Assembly: GCF_900454865.1 (NCBI RefSeq)
Contig: NZ_UGTV01000015.1
Coordinates: forward strand, 1,986,001 to 2,050,000
Length of the DNA: 64,000 bases
Source of the DNA: Pasteurella canis
Lineage (GTDB): Bacteria > Pseudomonadota > Gammaproteobacteria > Enterobacterales > Pasteurellaceae
Reading direction: 5' to 3'
A model generated the notes under the pieces. It made no database searches. It was not told where the DNA came from and was given only the letters and a program-made list of their open reading frames with translations. How positions within the stretch are numbered: position 1 is the first letter of the stretch; each line of letters opens with the position of its first letter. This document shows, piece after piece, positions 1-7,464 of the stretch. The position numbers and the translations under genes are program-made.

Positions 1-80
1 ATGGCTTTGCGATTATTAGAAAGTAAGAACGCGATAGCTAATAATACAGCAATACCGAGAATACTGATTAATGTACTCAT
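1..80 (-). CDS. nupC: Nucleoside permease NupC, N-terminal 26 codons only
   Basis: Only the start of this gene lies in the window; it reads leftwards off the edge. The visible peptide begins MSTLISILGIAVLLAIAF and continues LLSNNRKA, a hydrophobic first membrane segment followed by the basic NNRKA motif seen at the start of concentrative nucleoside transporters of the NupC family. NupC imports nucleosides with protons or sodium at the inner membrane. The call rests on a short peptide plus recall that nupC sits beside a YczE-like gene and a family-9 glycosyltransferase in Haemophilus, so it is likely but not certain. A CRP-like site lies about 125 bp upstream, in keeping with the CRP control known for E. 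coli nupC. Confidence 0.6.
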   Translation of the reverse strand, partial: MSTLISILGIAVLLAIAFLLSNNRKA

Positions 81-204
81 AATTGTAAAGTCCTTTACTA
101 AGTTAGAATAAAAAAGAATGGTTGGTAATTTTACTGCGTTTTGGATTAAAAAGCTTGTGTTATTGGAGCATAAATCGACAAAGTAACTTAAATTTTCATC
201 AAAG

Positions 205-220
205 TGTGATATGGCTCTCA
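205..220. promoter_or_regulatory. Candidate CRP site between nupC and yczE-like gene
   Basis: TGTGA-tatggc-TCTCA matches 9 of 10 conserved bases of the CRP site TGTGA-N6-TCACA. It lies in the divergent region between nupC (minus) and the YczE-like gene (plus). A possible minus-strand -10 (TATGCT, 172 to 167) would place the site near -52.5, which is not a standard CRP activation distance, so the promoter assignment is weak. Confidence 0.35.
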
Positions 221-315
221 ATTTATAGTGGAATAAGATATGCCTGAAGATTATTGGGATAATTTTCCTTTTTTATTATTATAAAGGTGATTATAGATTA
301 TCTGATTGTATTTTT

Positions 316-984
316 ATGCGAGAAAAGAGTCATATTTTACCTCAAATGCCTTGGACGGCTTCATCATTCTGGGCATTTGAACCCAAATCATGTGCTGTAT
401 TGATATTATCATTAGCCGCTTTTGGTATTGGTGAGGGATTAGTCCTGCTTTCTGATCTAGGGTCTGCACCTTGGACAGTGCTATCACAGGGTGTGTCATT
501 AAAGCTAGGATTTAGTGTCGGATGGGCATCTTTCATAATTAGTTGTATCGTGATGTTGTTATGGCTACCTCTTAAGCTTCGTCTCGGTTTAGGCACGCTA
601 TTGAATGTTGTTGTTATAGCATTATTTTTGGGATTAACTACTGAATTTATACCAAAACCGACCGCACTTTTGGCACGTTATACTTATATTATTGTGGGTA
701 TCTTATTAATTGGGATTGGCTCTGCTTTCTATTTAACTTGCCATCAAGGCGCAGGACCAAGAGACGGTTTAATGGTTGGATTGTGCCAGCGCTTTCATTT
801 AAGAGTAGGTATTGTGCGAACTTTCATAGAAATAGCTGTTTGTTCACTCGGTTTCCTATTGGGTGGCACTCTTGGTATTGGCACAATTTTATTTGCTATT
901 TCAATTGGTTGGGTTGTTCAATTTATTCTTACTCGTTTATTTGCCACCCCAAGCTTGCATAATGAACGGAATAGCTTGGGATAA
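316..984 (+). CDS. YczE/YitT-type integral membrane protein
   Basis: A 222-residue protein with about five hydrophobic segments. It has the family pattern: an N-terminal helix with GEGLVLLSDLGSAPWTVL, a middle segment with GIGSAFYLTCHQGAGPRDGLM, and a C-terminal helix with GTLGIGTILFAI. The family (YczE/YyaS/YitT-related) is inner-membrane and its biochemical role is not established. No strong ribosome-binding site precedes the first ATG; an alternative start at 346 is possible. The 3' end overlaps the convergent glycosyltransferase gene by 48 bp, so the last 15 codons of each gene are shared on opposite strands. Confidence 0.75.
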   Translation: MREKSHILPQMPWTASSFWAFEPKSCAVLILSLAAFGIGEGLVLLSDLGSAPWTVLSQGVSLKLGFSVGWASFIISCIVMLLWLPLKLRLGLGTLLNVVVIALFLGLTTEFIPKPTALLARYTYIIVGILLIGIGSAFYLTCHQGAGPRDGLMVGLCQRFHLRVGIVRTFIEIAVCSLGFLLGGTLGIGTILFAISIGWVVQFILTRLFATPSLHNERNSLG

Positions 985-1974
985 TACATTTTGTATTGAA
1001 ATTAAACTTAGATCCATTTGGTCAGCTTTATTTTGTGTTTGTGGAGAAAATGCAAGATGTTTTTTTGGTTCATTGATAGGTTGCCAGCGTAATGGTGTGG
1101 CAGAACGGCGGCTTGGATAAAACCCAATAGTGGCTATATTGAGTGCTGCACTTAAATGCAAAGGGCCTGTTGAACCCGCAATAAAAAGATCCGCACAAGC
1201 CAATGAACAAGCAAAATCAACTAAACCATGATTTTTATCATAAATGACAGTGCGTGCATCATTGATTAATTGAGCAAGTTCATGTGCTTTTTCACTTTCA
1301 TTAGGTCCTGCAGTTAAGATGATATGGCAATCAAATTGTTGTAGGAGTCCTACAATTAATTCAGCATATTGTGCGAGAGACAAATTAGTGGCTGATCCAC
1401 CAGAACCACTGTGTACAAAAATCCATTTTTTGTTTAAATCTAGCTGGAGTTGTTGTACTAGCATACTTTTTTGTTGCTGTATTCTGCTTGGTTCAAAAGT
1501 TAAATAAGGCGGTTTTGGCTCAATGATTGCCTGTCCCGTTTTTTGTAAAAAAGCCCGAGCCAGATCTAAATTATATTCAAACTCAGGCTTTATTGATTTT
1601 GAGCGGCGTTGTGTGACTCGATGATTGTATAAAAATTGAATCAGTTTAGTCGCAGGCGCTAAACGGAATGGGATTTTAGCTTTCCAAACTAATAGTGCAT
1701 TATATTTATCAGAAAAAAAGTTAATTGCGGCATCAAATTTTTGCTCTTTTACTGCTTGTAATGTAGCGAGTTGAGCAGATTTCTCGGCGTTTTTACCTGA
1801 ATCAATGATGACATCATCTAAATAAGGACAAATACGTGCTAGATCAGCTGTGTATTGAGGAACAAGAGCGGTCAATTTTAATGTAGGATTAGATTGCTTT
1901 AACATAGCAAAGGCTGGCCAAGCCAACATAAAATCGCCTAACTTATCATTACGCACGACTAACACTTTTTGCAT
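937..1974 (-). CDS. Family-9 glycosyltransferase (heptosyltransferase-like)
   Basis: 345 residues of GT9 (ADP-heptose:LPS heptosyltransferase) type. The N-terminal Rossmann strand reads VLVVRNDKLGDFMLAWPAF, where the D-x-x-G-D motif is typical. The C-terminal half has FVHSGSGGSATNLSLAQYAEL and the donor-binding stretch FIAGSTGPLHLSAALNI. It probably adds a sugar, likely heptose, to lipopolysaccharide at the inner face of the inner membrane. The acceptor cannot be read from sequence, and it is not the OpsX enzyme, which is encoded separately at about 10 kb. The start has a GAGAAG ribosome-binding site. Confidence 0.8.
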   Translation of the reverse strand: MQKVLVVRNDKLGDFMLAWPAFAMLKQSNPTLKLTALVPQYTADLARICPYLDDVIIDSGKNAEKSAQLATLQAVKEQKFDAAINFFSDKYNALLVWKAKIPFRLAPATKLIQFLYNHRVTQRRSKSIKPEFEYNLDLARAFLQKTGQAIIEPKPPYLTFEPSRIQQQKSMLVQQLQLDLNKKWIFVHSGSGGSATNLSLAQYAELIVGLLQQFDCHIILTAGPNESEKAHELAQLINDARTVIYDKNHGLVDFACSLACADLFIAGSTGPLHLSAALNIATIGFYPSRRSATPLRWQPINEPKKHLAFSPQTQNKADQMDLSLISIQNVLSQAIPFIMQAWGGK

Positions 1975-2097
1975 TTTTTCTTCTCAACGTTTATTCAATT
2001 AGATAATGAAATATTTTAACTTGTTTAATTATAAAATTTAATCAAAAAATTGCTTTCTTATTATTGTATTGAATTAAGGGATGAAGGTGCTTATTTC

Positions 2098-2125
2098 TTG
2101 CTTTTTTTAGAAAAAAGAGTATGAT
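2098..2125 (+). promoter_or_regulatory. Candidate promoter of the rpsP operon
   Basis: TTGCTT and TATGAT hexamers are 16 bp apart, giving a start near 2132 and a leader of about 100 nt before rpsP. A second possible -10 (TATATA around 2142) cannot be excluded. Confidence 0.45.
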
Positions 2126-2168
2126 CCACAGGCTTTTTGTCTATATATACAGAGAAAAAAGTAAGTTT

Positions 2169-2208
2169 AACTCTCAAGATAACTTCGATAATTGAGAGTT
2201 TTCTTTTT
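2169..2208 (+). terminator. Terminator-like hairpin in the rpsP leader (possible attenuator)
   Basis: The arms AACTCTCAA and TTGAGAGTT pair perfectly over 9 bp around a 14-nt loop and are followed by TTCTTTTTG. This has the form of an intrinsic terminator lying 26 bp before the rpsP start codon, downstream of the likely promoter. It could set the level of read-through into the ribosomal operon. Confidence 0.55.
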
Positions 2209-2233
2209 GTAATCAAACATTTAGAGGAAGGTT

Positions 2234-2482
2234 ATGGTAACCATTCGTTTATCTCGTGGCGGAGCTAAAAAACGCCCATTCTATCAAATCGTTGTCGCAG
2301 ATAGCCGTTCACCACGTGACGGTCGCTTTATTGAGCGCGTAGGCTTTTTCAATCCATTAGCAACAGGTAATGCTGAGCGTTTACGTTTAGATTTAGATCG
2401 TGTCAATACATGGTTAGAAAAAGGTGCATCTTTATCAGATCGCGTTTCTGCTTTAGTAAAAGAAGCTAAAAAAGCAGCGTAA
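2234..2482 (+). CDS. rpsP: 30S ribosomal protein S16
   Basis: 82 residues beginning [20 protein letters not shown] with the S16 signature (RLSRGGAKK, then [19 protein letters not shown]). It binds 16S rRNA and is needed for 30S assembly. The length is normal for the family. AGAGGAAGG precedes the ATG. First gene of the conserved rpsP-rimM-trmD-rplS operon. Confidence 0.98.
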   Translation: MVTIRLSRGGAKKRPFYQIVVADSRSPRDGRFIERVGFFNPLATGNAERLRLDLDRVNTWLEKGASLSDRVSALVKEAKKAA

Positions 2483-2528
2483 TTTGTTCTAATTTATTAG
2501 TAACAGTAGAACGAGATAGGTGATGAAT

Positions 2529-3056
2529 ATGCAACAACAAAGAATTGAAGTAGTTGGCAAATTAGGTTCAACTTATGGTATTCGAGGTTGGTTACGTATT
2601 TATTCATCAACAGAACATGCTGAAAGCATTTTTGATTACCAACCTTGGTTTTTAAAGATTAAAGGGCAATGGCAACCAACAGAATTAGAAAGCTGGCGCT
2701 ATCACAATAATGACTTGATCGTGAAGTTAAAAAACATAGATGATCGTGAAGTCGCTCAAACCTTAGCAAATATTGAAATCGGCGTGGATTTAGCAGTTTT
2801 TCCAACGCTTGAAGAAGGAGATTACTATTGGCATGATTTAATCGGCTGTAGTGTAGTGAATCTGGAGGGCTATGTGATGGGTACTGTGACAGAAATGATG
2901 GAAACAGGTTCTAACGATGTATTAGTTGTACGAGCAAATGCCAAAGATGCTTTTGGGAAACAAGAACGGTTAATTCCGTTTTTGTATGAACAAGTAGTTA
3001 AAAGAGTTGATCTCACCACAAAGACTATTGAAGTGGATTGGGACGCTGGTTTCTAA
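2529..3056 (+). CDS. rimM: 16S rRNA processing/maturation protein RimM
   Basis: A 175-residue maturation factor for the 30S head that contacts S19. The N-terminal beta-barrel domain contains [18 protein letters not shown]; the C-terminal PRC-barrel contains the stretch [17 protein letters not shown] and later [10 protein letters not shown]. Three in-frame starts lie close together (GTG 2520, ATG 2523, ATG 2529). The last is chosen because AGG sits 8 nt before it and because the peptide [12 protein letters not shown] lines up with the known Pasteurellaceae start. It lies 46 bp after rpsP and before trmD in the operon. Confidence 0.95.
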   Translation: MQQQRIEVVGKLGSTYGIRGWLRIYSSTEHAESIFDYQPWFLKIKGQWQPTELESWRYHNNDLIVKLKNIDDREVAQTLANIEIGVDLAVFPTLEEGDYYWHDLIGCSVVNLEGYVMGTVTEMMETGSNDVLVVRANAKDAFGKQERLIPFLYEQVVKRVDLTTKTIEVDWDAGF

Positions 3057-3111
3057 CCTCAGGTACGCTGTTTAGCTTGAGCTGTTGCATTTTGATATAT
3101 AAGGATAACTT

Positions 3112-3849
3112 ATGTTAATTGGGATTATTAGTCTATTCCCCGAAATGTTTCAAGCAATTACAGAATTTGGCGTAACAGGTAGAGCTGTTAAACAAAATCT
3201 CTTACAAGTACAATGTTGGAATCCAAGGGATTTCACGCATGATAAACATAAGACTGTGGACGACCGCCCTTATGGTGGTGGTCCTGGTATGTTAATGATG
3301 GTACAACCGCTACGCGATGCAATTAAAGCTGCGAAAACGGAAGTAGGAGAAGAAGCGAAAGTGATTTATCTTTCGCCACAAGGACGCAGACTTGATCAGG
3401 CTGGAGTAAAAATTCTCGCAGAAAATCAAAAAATGATTTTATTGTGTGGGCGTTATGAAGGCATTGATGAACGACTGATTGAAACAGAAGTTGATGAAGA
3501 GTGGTCTGTTGGGGATTATGTGCTCACAGGTGGTGAATTGCCAGCAATGACATTAATTGATGCTGTTGCAAGATTTATCCCTGGTGTGCTTGGTAAACAA
3601 GCCTCCGCAGAAGAAGATTCTTTTGCAGAAGGTTTATTAGATTGCCCACATTATACTCGTCCTGAAATATTAGATGGCTTGTCTGTTCCACCCGTGCTGA
3701 TGTCGGGAAATCATGAGCAAATTCGTCAATGGCGATTAAAAAAATCCCTTGAGCGAACATGGTTACGACGCCCTGAGCTATTAGAAAGCCTAGCTCTGAC
3801 TGACGAACAACGTAAACTGTTGATGCAAGTTAAAGCAGAACACAGTTAA
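3112..3849 (+). CDS. trmD: tRNA (guanine-N1)-methyltransferase TrmD
   Basis: A 245-residue SPOUT-class enzyme that makes m1G37 in tRNAs and so prevents frameshifting. Recognisable blocks are the N-terminal [25 protein letters not shown], the SAM-binding knot residues [13 protein letters not shown] and [11 protein letters not shown], and the tail YTRPEIL. AAGGATAACTT lies before the ATG. Third gene of the rpsP operon. Confidence 0.98.
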   Translation: MLIGIISLFPEMFQAITEFGVTGRAVKQNLLQVQCWNPRDFTHDKHKTVDDRPYGGGPGMLMMVQPLRDAIKAAKTEVGEEAKVIYLSPQGRRLDQAGVKILAENQKMILLCGRYEGIDERLIETEVDEEWSVGDYVLTGGELPAMTLIDAVARFIPGVLGKQASAEEDSFAEGLLDCPHYTRPEILDGLSVPPVLMSGNHEQIRQWRLKKSLERTWLRRPELLESLALTDEQRKLLMQVKAEHS

Positions 3850-3885
3850 ATATCAGTTCAATCTAGGATTAAAAGGTTAATTATT

Positions 3886-4236
3886 ATGAGTAACATCATT
3901 AAACAACTTGAACAAGAACAATTAAAACAAAATTTACCAAGCTTCCGCCCTGGTGATACTTTAGAAGTTAAAGTATGGGTTGTTGAAGGTAGCAAACGTC
4001 GTTTGCAAGCATTCGAAGGCGTGGTTATTGCAATTCGTAACCGTGGCTTGCATTCAGCATTTACGTTACGTAAAATTTCTAACGGTGTTGGAGTTGAGCG
4101 TGTATTCCAAACACATTCTCCTATCGTTGATAGTATTACAGTAAAACGTAAAGGTGCAGTACGTAAAGCGAAACTTTACTACTTACGTGAGCGTTCAGGT
4201 AAATCTGCACGTATTAAAGAACGTTTGGGCGACTAA
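3886..4236 (+). CDS. rplS: 50S ribosomal protein L19
   Basis: 116 residues starting [15 protein letters not shown], with the L19 core [31 protein letters not shown] and the basic tail [16 protein letters not shown]19 sits at the 30S-50S interface. Last gene of the rpsP operon, followed directly by a strong terminator. Confidence 0.98.
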   Translation: MSNIIKQLEQEQLKQNLPSFRPGDTLEVKVWVVEGSKRRLQAFEGVVIAIRNRGLHSAFTLRKISNGVGVERVFQTHSPIVDSITVKRKGAVRKAKLYYLRERSGKSARIKERLGD

Positions 4237-4248
4237 TTCGCTCATGGA

Positions 4249-4275
4249 AAGGCTTGGGATACCAAGCCTTTTTTC
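4249..4275 (+). terminator. Rho-independent terminator of rpsP-rimM-trmD-rplS
   Basis: AAGGCTTGG-gata-CCAAGCCTT forms a perfect 9-bp stem with a 4-nt loop followed by a run of Ts, 12 bp after the rplS stop codon. Confidence 0.92.
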
Positions 4276-4292
4276 TTTGCTTATTCATAAAA

Positions 4293-4301
4293 AAGTGCGG
4301 T
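4293..4301 (+). repeat. DNA uptake signal sequence (AAGTGCGGT)
   Basis: A single exact Haemophilus-type uptake signal just beyond the rplS terminator. Exact single copies in other non-coding or gene-end places are annotated separately; copies inside coding regions are listed in the findings. Confidence 0.9.
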
Positions 4302-4816
4302 TTATTTTATAAAATTTTTTCTTAATCGTTTAATAATATCACTTTAACATATTAAGGTAATAGTTTGAGCTGATTATGAGAAAGTCATTAGCATCACATT
4401 CAATTCTTTTTACTTTGCCTGATTTTAGCTGAAAAACATTTCATCATTTTATTTTGTGATCCCCATCAATAAACTATTATTTTTTAATTCCTAAATTAAT
4501 TTTAAACACGCATACTACGTCTGAGATTTTTTATGGTCGAATATGATTGCTATTAAAAAATCCTGTTGATGAGTGCTTAAAATATAAGAAGGTAAACTGT
4601 GTGTTCATAGCGTTAGTGGGGTGTATCATTTAACGAAGAAGCATTGTGTTTATATATGAAAGATAATGACACAAAACTTTTAAGAGTTTATTTATAAACC
4701 TGAAAGTAAAAGCACAGACATATATTTTAACTGATAGATTGATTCTTTTTTGTAGGCTAATGTCAATTTAATCATTGTTACTCTCTATTTAATATTTTAT
4801 TTCTGAGGATAAGATT
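4302..4816. other. 515-bp intergenic region before the dcuC-like gene
   Basis: An AT-rich stretch without a plausible gene on either strand. It holds one FNR/CRP-like palindrome (annotated separately) and otherwise no repeat, tRNA or recognisable remnant. The long distance suggests an extended leader or a lost gene. Confidence 0.5.
4456..4469. promoter_or_regulatory. FNR-like (or FNR/CRP hybrid) site
   Basis: GTGAT-cccc-ATCAA differs from the FNR box TTGAT-N4-ATCAA at one conserved base. The left half is also a perfect CRP half-site when the preceding T is included (TGTGA). It is about 350 bp upstream of a DcuC-type gene, a family induced by FNR in E. coli, but that distance is long and no clear promoter was found next to it. 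Confidence 0.4.
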
Positions 4817-6115
4817 ATGGAAGAATTAAAGGCAGTTATTGCGCTTGCTGGTATTATCATAGCAGTCTATTTATTAATAAAAAAATATGAAACGCGCACT
4901 GTATTAATCGGTGTAGGATTATTGATGTCTATTGCAACACTTAACCCAATGGGGGCACTCGATGCTTTTGCTAAAAGTATGACATCAAGTGGTTTGATCA
5001 TGGCAATTTGTTCGAGTATGGGTTTCGCGTATGTGATGAAATATACTCAATGTGATACACACTTAGTGCATTTATTAACAAAGCCATTAAGTGGGTTAAA
5101 GTTTTTCTTAATTCCTATTGCCACGATTATTACATTCTTTATCAATATTGCTATTCCTTCTGCAGCAGGTTGTGCAGCAGCAGTAGGCGCCACACTCATT
5201 CCTGTGTTAAAAAGCTCAGGCGTACGTCCAGCAACAGCAGGGGCTGCAATCTTGGCTGGGACTTTTGGATCTATGATGAGTCCAGGATCTTCTCACTCAG
5301 CAATGTTAAGTGAAATGTCAGGTTTAACAGTAACACAAGTTAACTTATCTCATGCACCTTATACTATGATTGCAGGTACAATCGGAGCAGTGATGCTAAC
5401 GATTTTAGCGATTGCTTTCAAAGATTATGGTGAAGAACATCGTCAAGCTTATTTAGCTGAAAATAAAGAAAATGAGCAAAATGCAGAAGGTATGAAAGTG
5501 AATATACTTTATGCATTAGCCCCATTAGTGCCTTTGGTGATTTTAGTCATTGGTGGTACTTCTTTACAAAAAGTACCTGGTTTAGAGTGGACTAAAATGG
5601 GTGTGCCACAAGCAATGTTGATTGGTTCATTATATGCGGTGCTTATGACACGTATTTCACCAGTAAAAATTACTAACGAATTTTTTAATGGTATGGGTAA
5701 TTCTTATGCCAATGTATTAGGTATTATCATTGCGGCAAGTGTTTTTGTTGCAGGTCTAAAATCAACAGGTGCAATTGATACTGCGATTGAGTTTCTCAAA
5801 CATTCAAATGAATTTGTTCGTTGGGGGGCGACAATTGGACCATTCTTAATGGGAATTGTGACAGGATCGGGTGATGCTGCGGCAATTGCTTTCAATACCG
5901 CTGTTACACCACATGCTGTCGAATTAGGCTATACTCATGTGAATCTAGGGATGGCAGCGGCAATTTCAGGTGCAATTGGACGTACAGCTTCTCCGATTGC
6001 AGGAGTCACAATTGTATGTGCTGGTCTAGCGATGGTTAGTCCTGTTGAGATGGTGAAACGTACCGCACCAGGGATGGTTTTAGCAATATTATTCTTAGCC
6101 TTGTTTATGTTGTAA
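4817..6115 (+). CDS. DcuC-family C4-dicarboxylate-type transporter
   Basis: A 432-residue polytopic inner-membrane protein, about 11-12 hydrophobic segments, with the DcuC/YfcC-like order of motifs: AICSSMGFAYVMKYTQCD, then IPSAAGCAAAVGATLIPVLK, GTFGSMMSPGSSHSAMLSEM, a charged cytoplasmic loop near residue 210, and GIVTGSGDAAAIAFNTAVTP near the end. E. coli DcuC exports succinate and exchanges C4-dicarboxylates without oxygen. Here the gene is followed after 20 bp by an AbgA-like amidohydrolase, so the substrate may be an N-acyl or amide-linked dicarboxylic amino acid rather than plain succinate (inference). A GAGGATAAG ribosome-binding site precedes the ATG. Confidence 0.8.
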   Translation: MEELKAVIALAGIIIAVYLLIKKYETRTVLIGVGLLMSIATLNPMGALDAFAKSMTSSGLIMAICSSMGFAYVMKYTQCDTHLVHLLTKPLSGLKFFLIPIATIITFFINIAIPSAAGCAAAVGATLIPVLKSSGVRPATAGAAILAGTFGSMMSPGSSHSAMLSEMSGLTVTQVNLSHAPYTMIAGTIGAVMLTILAIAFKDYGEEHRQAYLAENKENEQNAEGMKVNILYALAPLVPLVILVIGGTSLQKVPGLEWTKMGVPQAMLIGSLYAVLMTRISPVKITNEFFNGMGNSYANVLGIIIAASVFVAGLKSTGAIDTAIEFLKHSNEFVRWGATIGPFLMGIVTGSGDAAAIAFNTAVTPHAVELGYTHVNLGMAAAISGAIGRTASPIAGVTIVCAGLAMVSPVEMVKRTAPGMVLAILFLALFML

Positions 6116-6135
6116 GTATAAAGAGGAGAAGCTTA

Positions 6136-7404
6136 ATGAGTATAAAACTTGAGCCGCTTGTTGAATGGCGCCGTGAATTTCATCGTTTTCCTGAAATTGG
6201 TTGGTCTGAGTTTTGGACAACTAGTCGTATTGCAGATTATCTTGAAGAAATGGGCTTTGAGATCTTACTGGGTGATAAGATTATTAATCCTGAGTTTGTA
6301 CGTGGTCGTCAGCAAGCTGTTGTAGAAAAAGGGTTAGAAAAAGCCATAGCTTATGGTGCAAAACAAAAATGGCTTGATCAAATGGATGGTTATACTGGTT
6401 GTGTAGCCATATTAGATACAGGTAGAGCAGGTAAAACAGTTGCATTGCGCTTTGATATTGATTGTGTCAATGTGACAGAGACGCCAGATGCGCAACATGT
6501 CCCTAACCAATATGGCTTTGCTTCCCTCAATGAGGGTTTTATGCATGCTTGTGGGCATGATGCACATATTACAATCGGTTTAGGTACGGCTAAATGGCTG
6601 TCAGAAAATAAAGATAAGCTCAGTGGTAAAGTAAAAATTGTCTTCCAGCCTGCAGAAGAGGGTGTGCGTGGTGCTGCGGCAATTGCAGCAAGTGGCGTGA
6701 TTGATGATGCAGATTATTTTGTTAGTTCACATATTAGTTTTTGTGCTGATACAGGAACTGTTATTTCTAACCCTAAAAACTTTTTATCAACTACAAAAAT
6801 TGATATTCGTTATCAAGGTAAACCTGCCCATGCTGGTGCAGCACCACATTTAGGGCGTAATGCTCTGTTAGCTGCGGCACACGCAGTAACTCAACTGCAT
6901 GGTATCTCTCGTCATGGCGATGGAATGACCCGTATTAATGTTGGTGTCCTTAAAGCTGGCGAGGGACGAAATGTGATTCCTGCAACAGCACAGATTCAAT
7001 TAGAAGTACGTGGTGAAAATAAAGCTATCAATGAATATATGGTTGAACAAGTCATGCAGATTGCTAAAGGGGTAGCAGCCAGTTTTGATGTGACTTATGA
7101 AACTGAGATCATGGGTGAAGCGGTTGATATGGTGAATGATGAGGAGTTGATTCAGCTTGTGGAAAAAATTGCTTTACAGCAAGCCGATATTAAACAAGTT
7201 AACTCAGATTACGCCTTTAATGCGAGTGAGGATGCGACAATTTTAGGACGTCGTGTACAAGAACATGGTGGAAAAGCAATTTATTTTATTCTTGGCGCAG
7301 ATCGTACAGCAGGTCACCATCAAGCAGAGTTTGACTTTGATGAAACACAATTGTTAACAGGCGTCAATATCTATACCGCGTTACTGCAACATTTACTTGC
7401 TTAA
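6136..7404 (+). CDS. M20-family amidohydrolase, AbgA-like
   Basis: A 422-residue metallopeptidase-like hydrolase most similar in motif order to AbgA (p-aminobenzoyl-glutamate hydrolase subunit A). Seen: WRREFHRFPEIGWSEFWTT at the start, FDIDCVNVTETPD, the metal-binding HACGHDAHITIG, the catalytic pair in FQPAEEGVRGA, the small-domain stretch GKPAHAGAAPHLGRNALLAAA, and the late ligand block AGHHQAEFDFDE. There is no AbgB partner and no AbgT transporter; the neighbour is a DcuC-type carrier, so the true substrate is open. GAGGAGAAG precedes the ATG. It forms a two-gene operon with the transporter. Confidence 0.8.
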   Translation: MSIKLEPLVEWRREFHRFPEIGWSEFWTTSRIADYLEEMGFEILLGDKIINPEFVRGRQQAVVEKGLEKAIAYGAKQKWLDQMDGYTGCVAILDTGRAGKTVALRFDIDCVNVTETPDAQHVPNQYGFASLNEGFMHACGHDAHITIGLGTAKWLSENKDKLSGKVKIVFQPAEEGVRGAAAIAASGVIDDADYFVSSHISFCADTGTVISNPKNFLSTTKIDIRYQGKPAHAGAAPHLGRNALLAAAHAVTQLHGISRHGDGMTRINVGVLKAGEGRNVIPATAQIQLEVRGENKAINEYMVEQVMQIAKGVAASFDVTYETEIMGEAVDMVNDEELIQLVEKIALQQADIKQVNSDYAFNASEDATILGRRVQEHGGKAIYFILGADRTAGHHQAEFDFDETQLLTGVNIYTALLQHLLA

Positions 7405-7431
7405 CTTTCATTTAAACTGAGTATTAACCAA

Positions 7432-7460
7432 AAAATAGCTGTTGAGATAACAGCTATTTT
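7432..7460. terminator. Bidirectional terminator between convergent genes
   Basis: AAAATAGCTGTT-gagat-AACAGCTATTTT forms a perfect 12-bp stem with T-rich sequence on both sides. It separates the AbgA-like gene (plus) from the ABC exporter (minus). Confidence 0.9.
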
Positions 7461-7464
7461 TATT

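Noticed and set aside
342-596. Minus-strand frame opposite the YczE-like gene
   Set aside because: Antisense to a better supported membrane protein; composition is not protein-like.
2520-2528. GTG/ATG starts of rimM upstream of 2529
   Set aside because: The AGG element is too close to them; 2529 has proper spacing and matches known starts.
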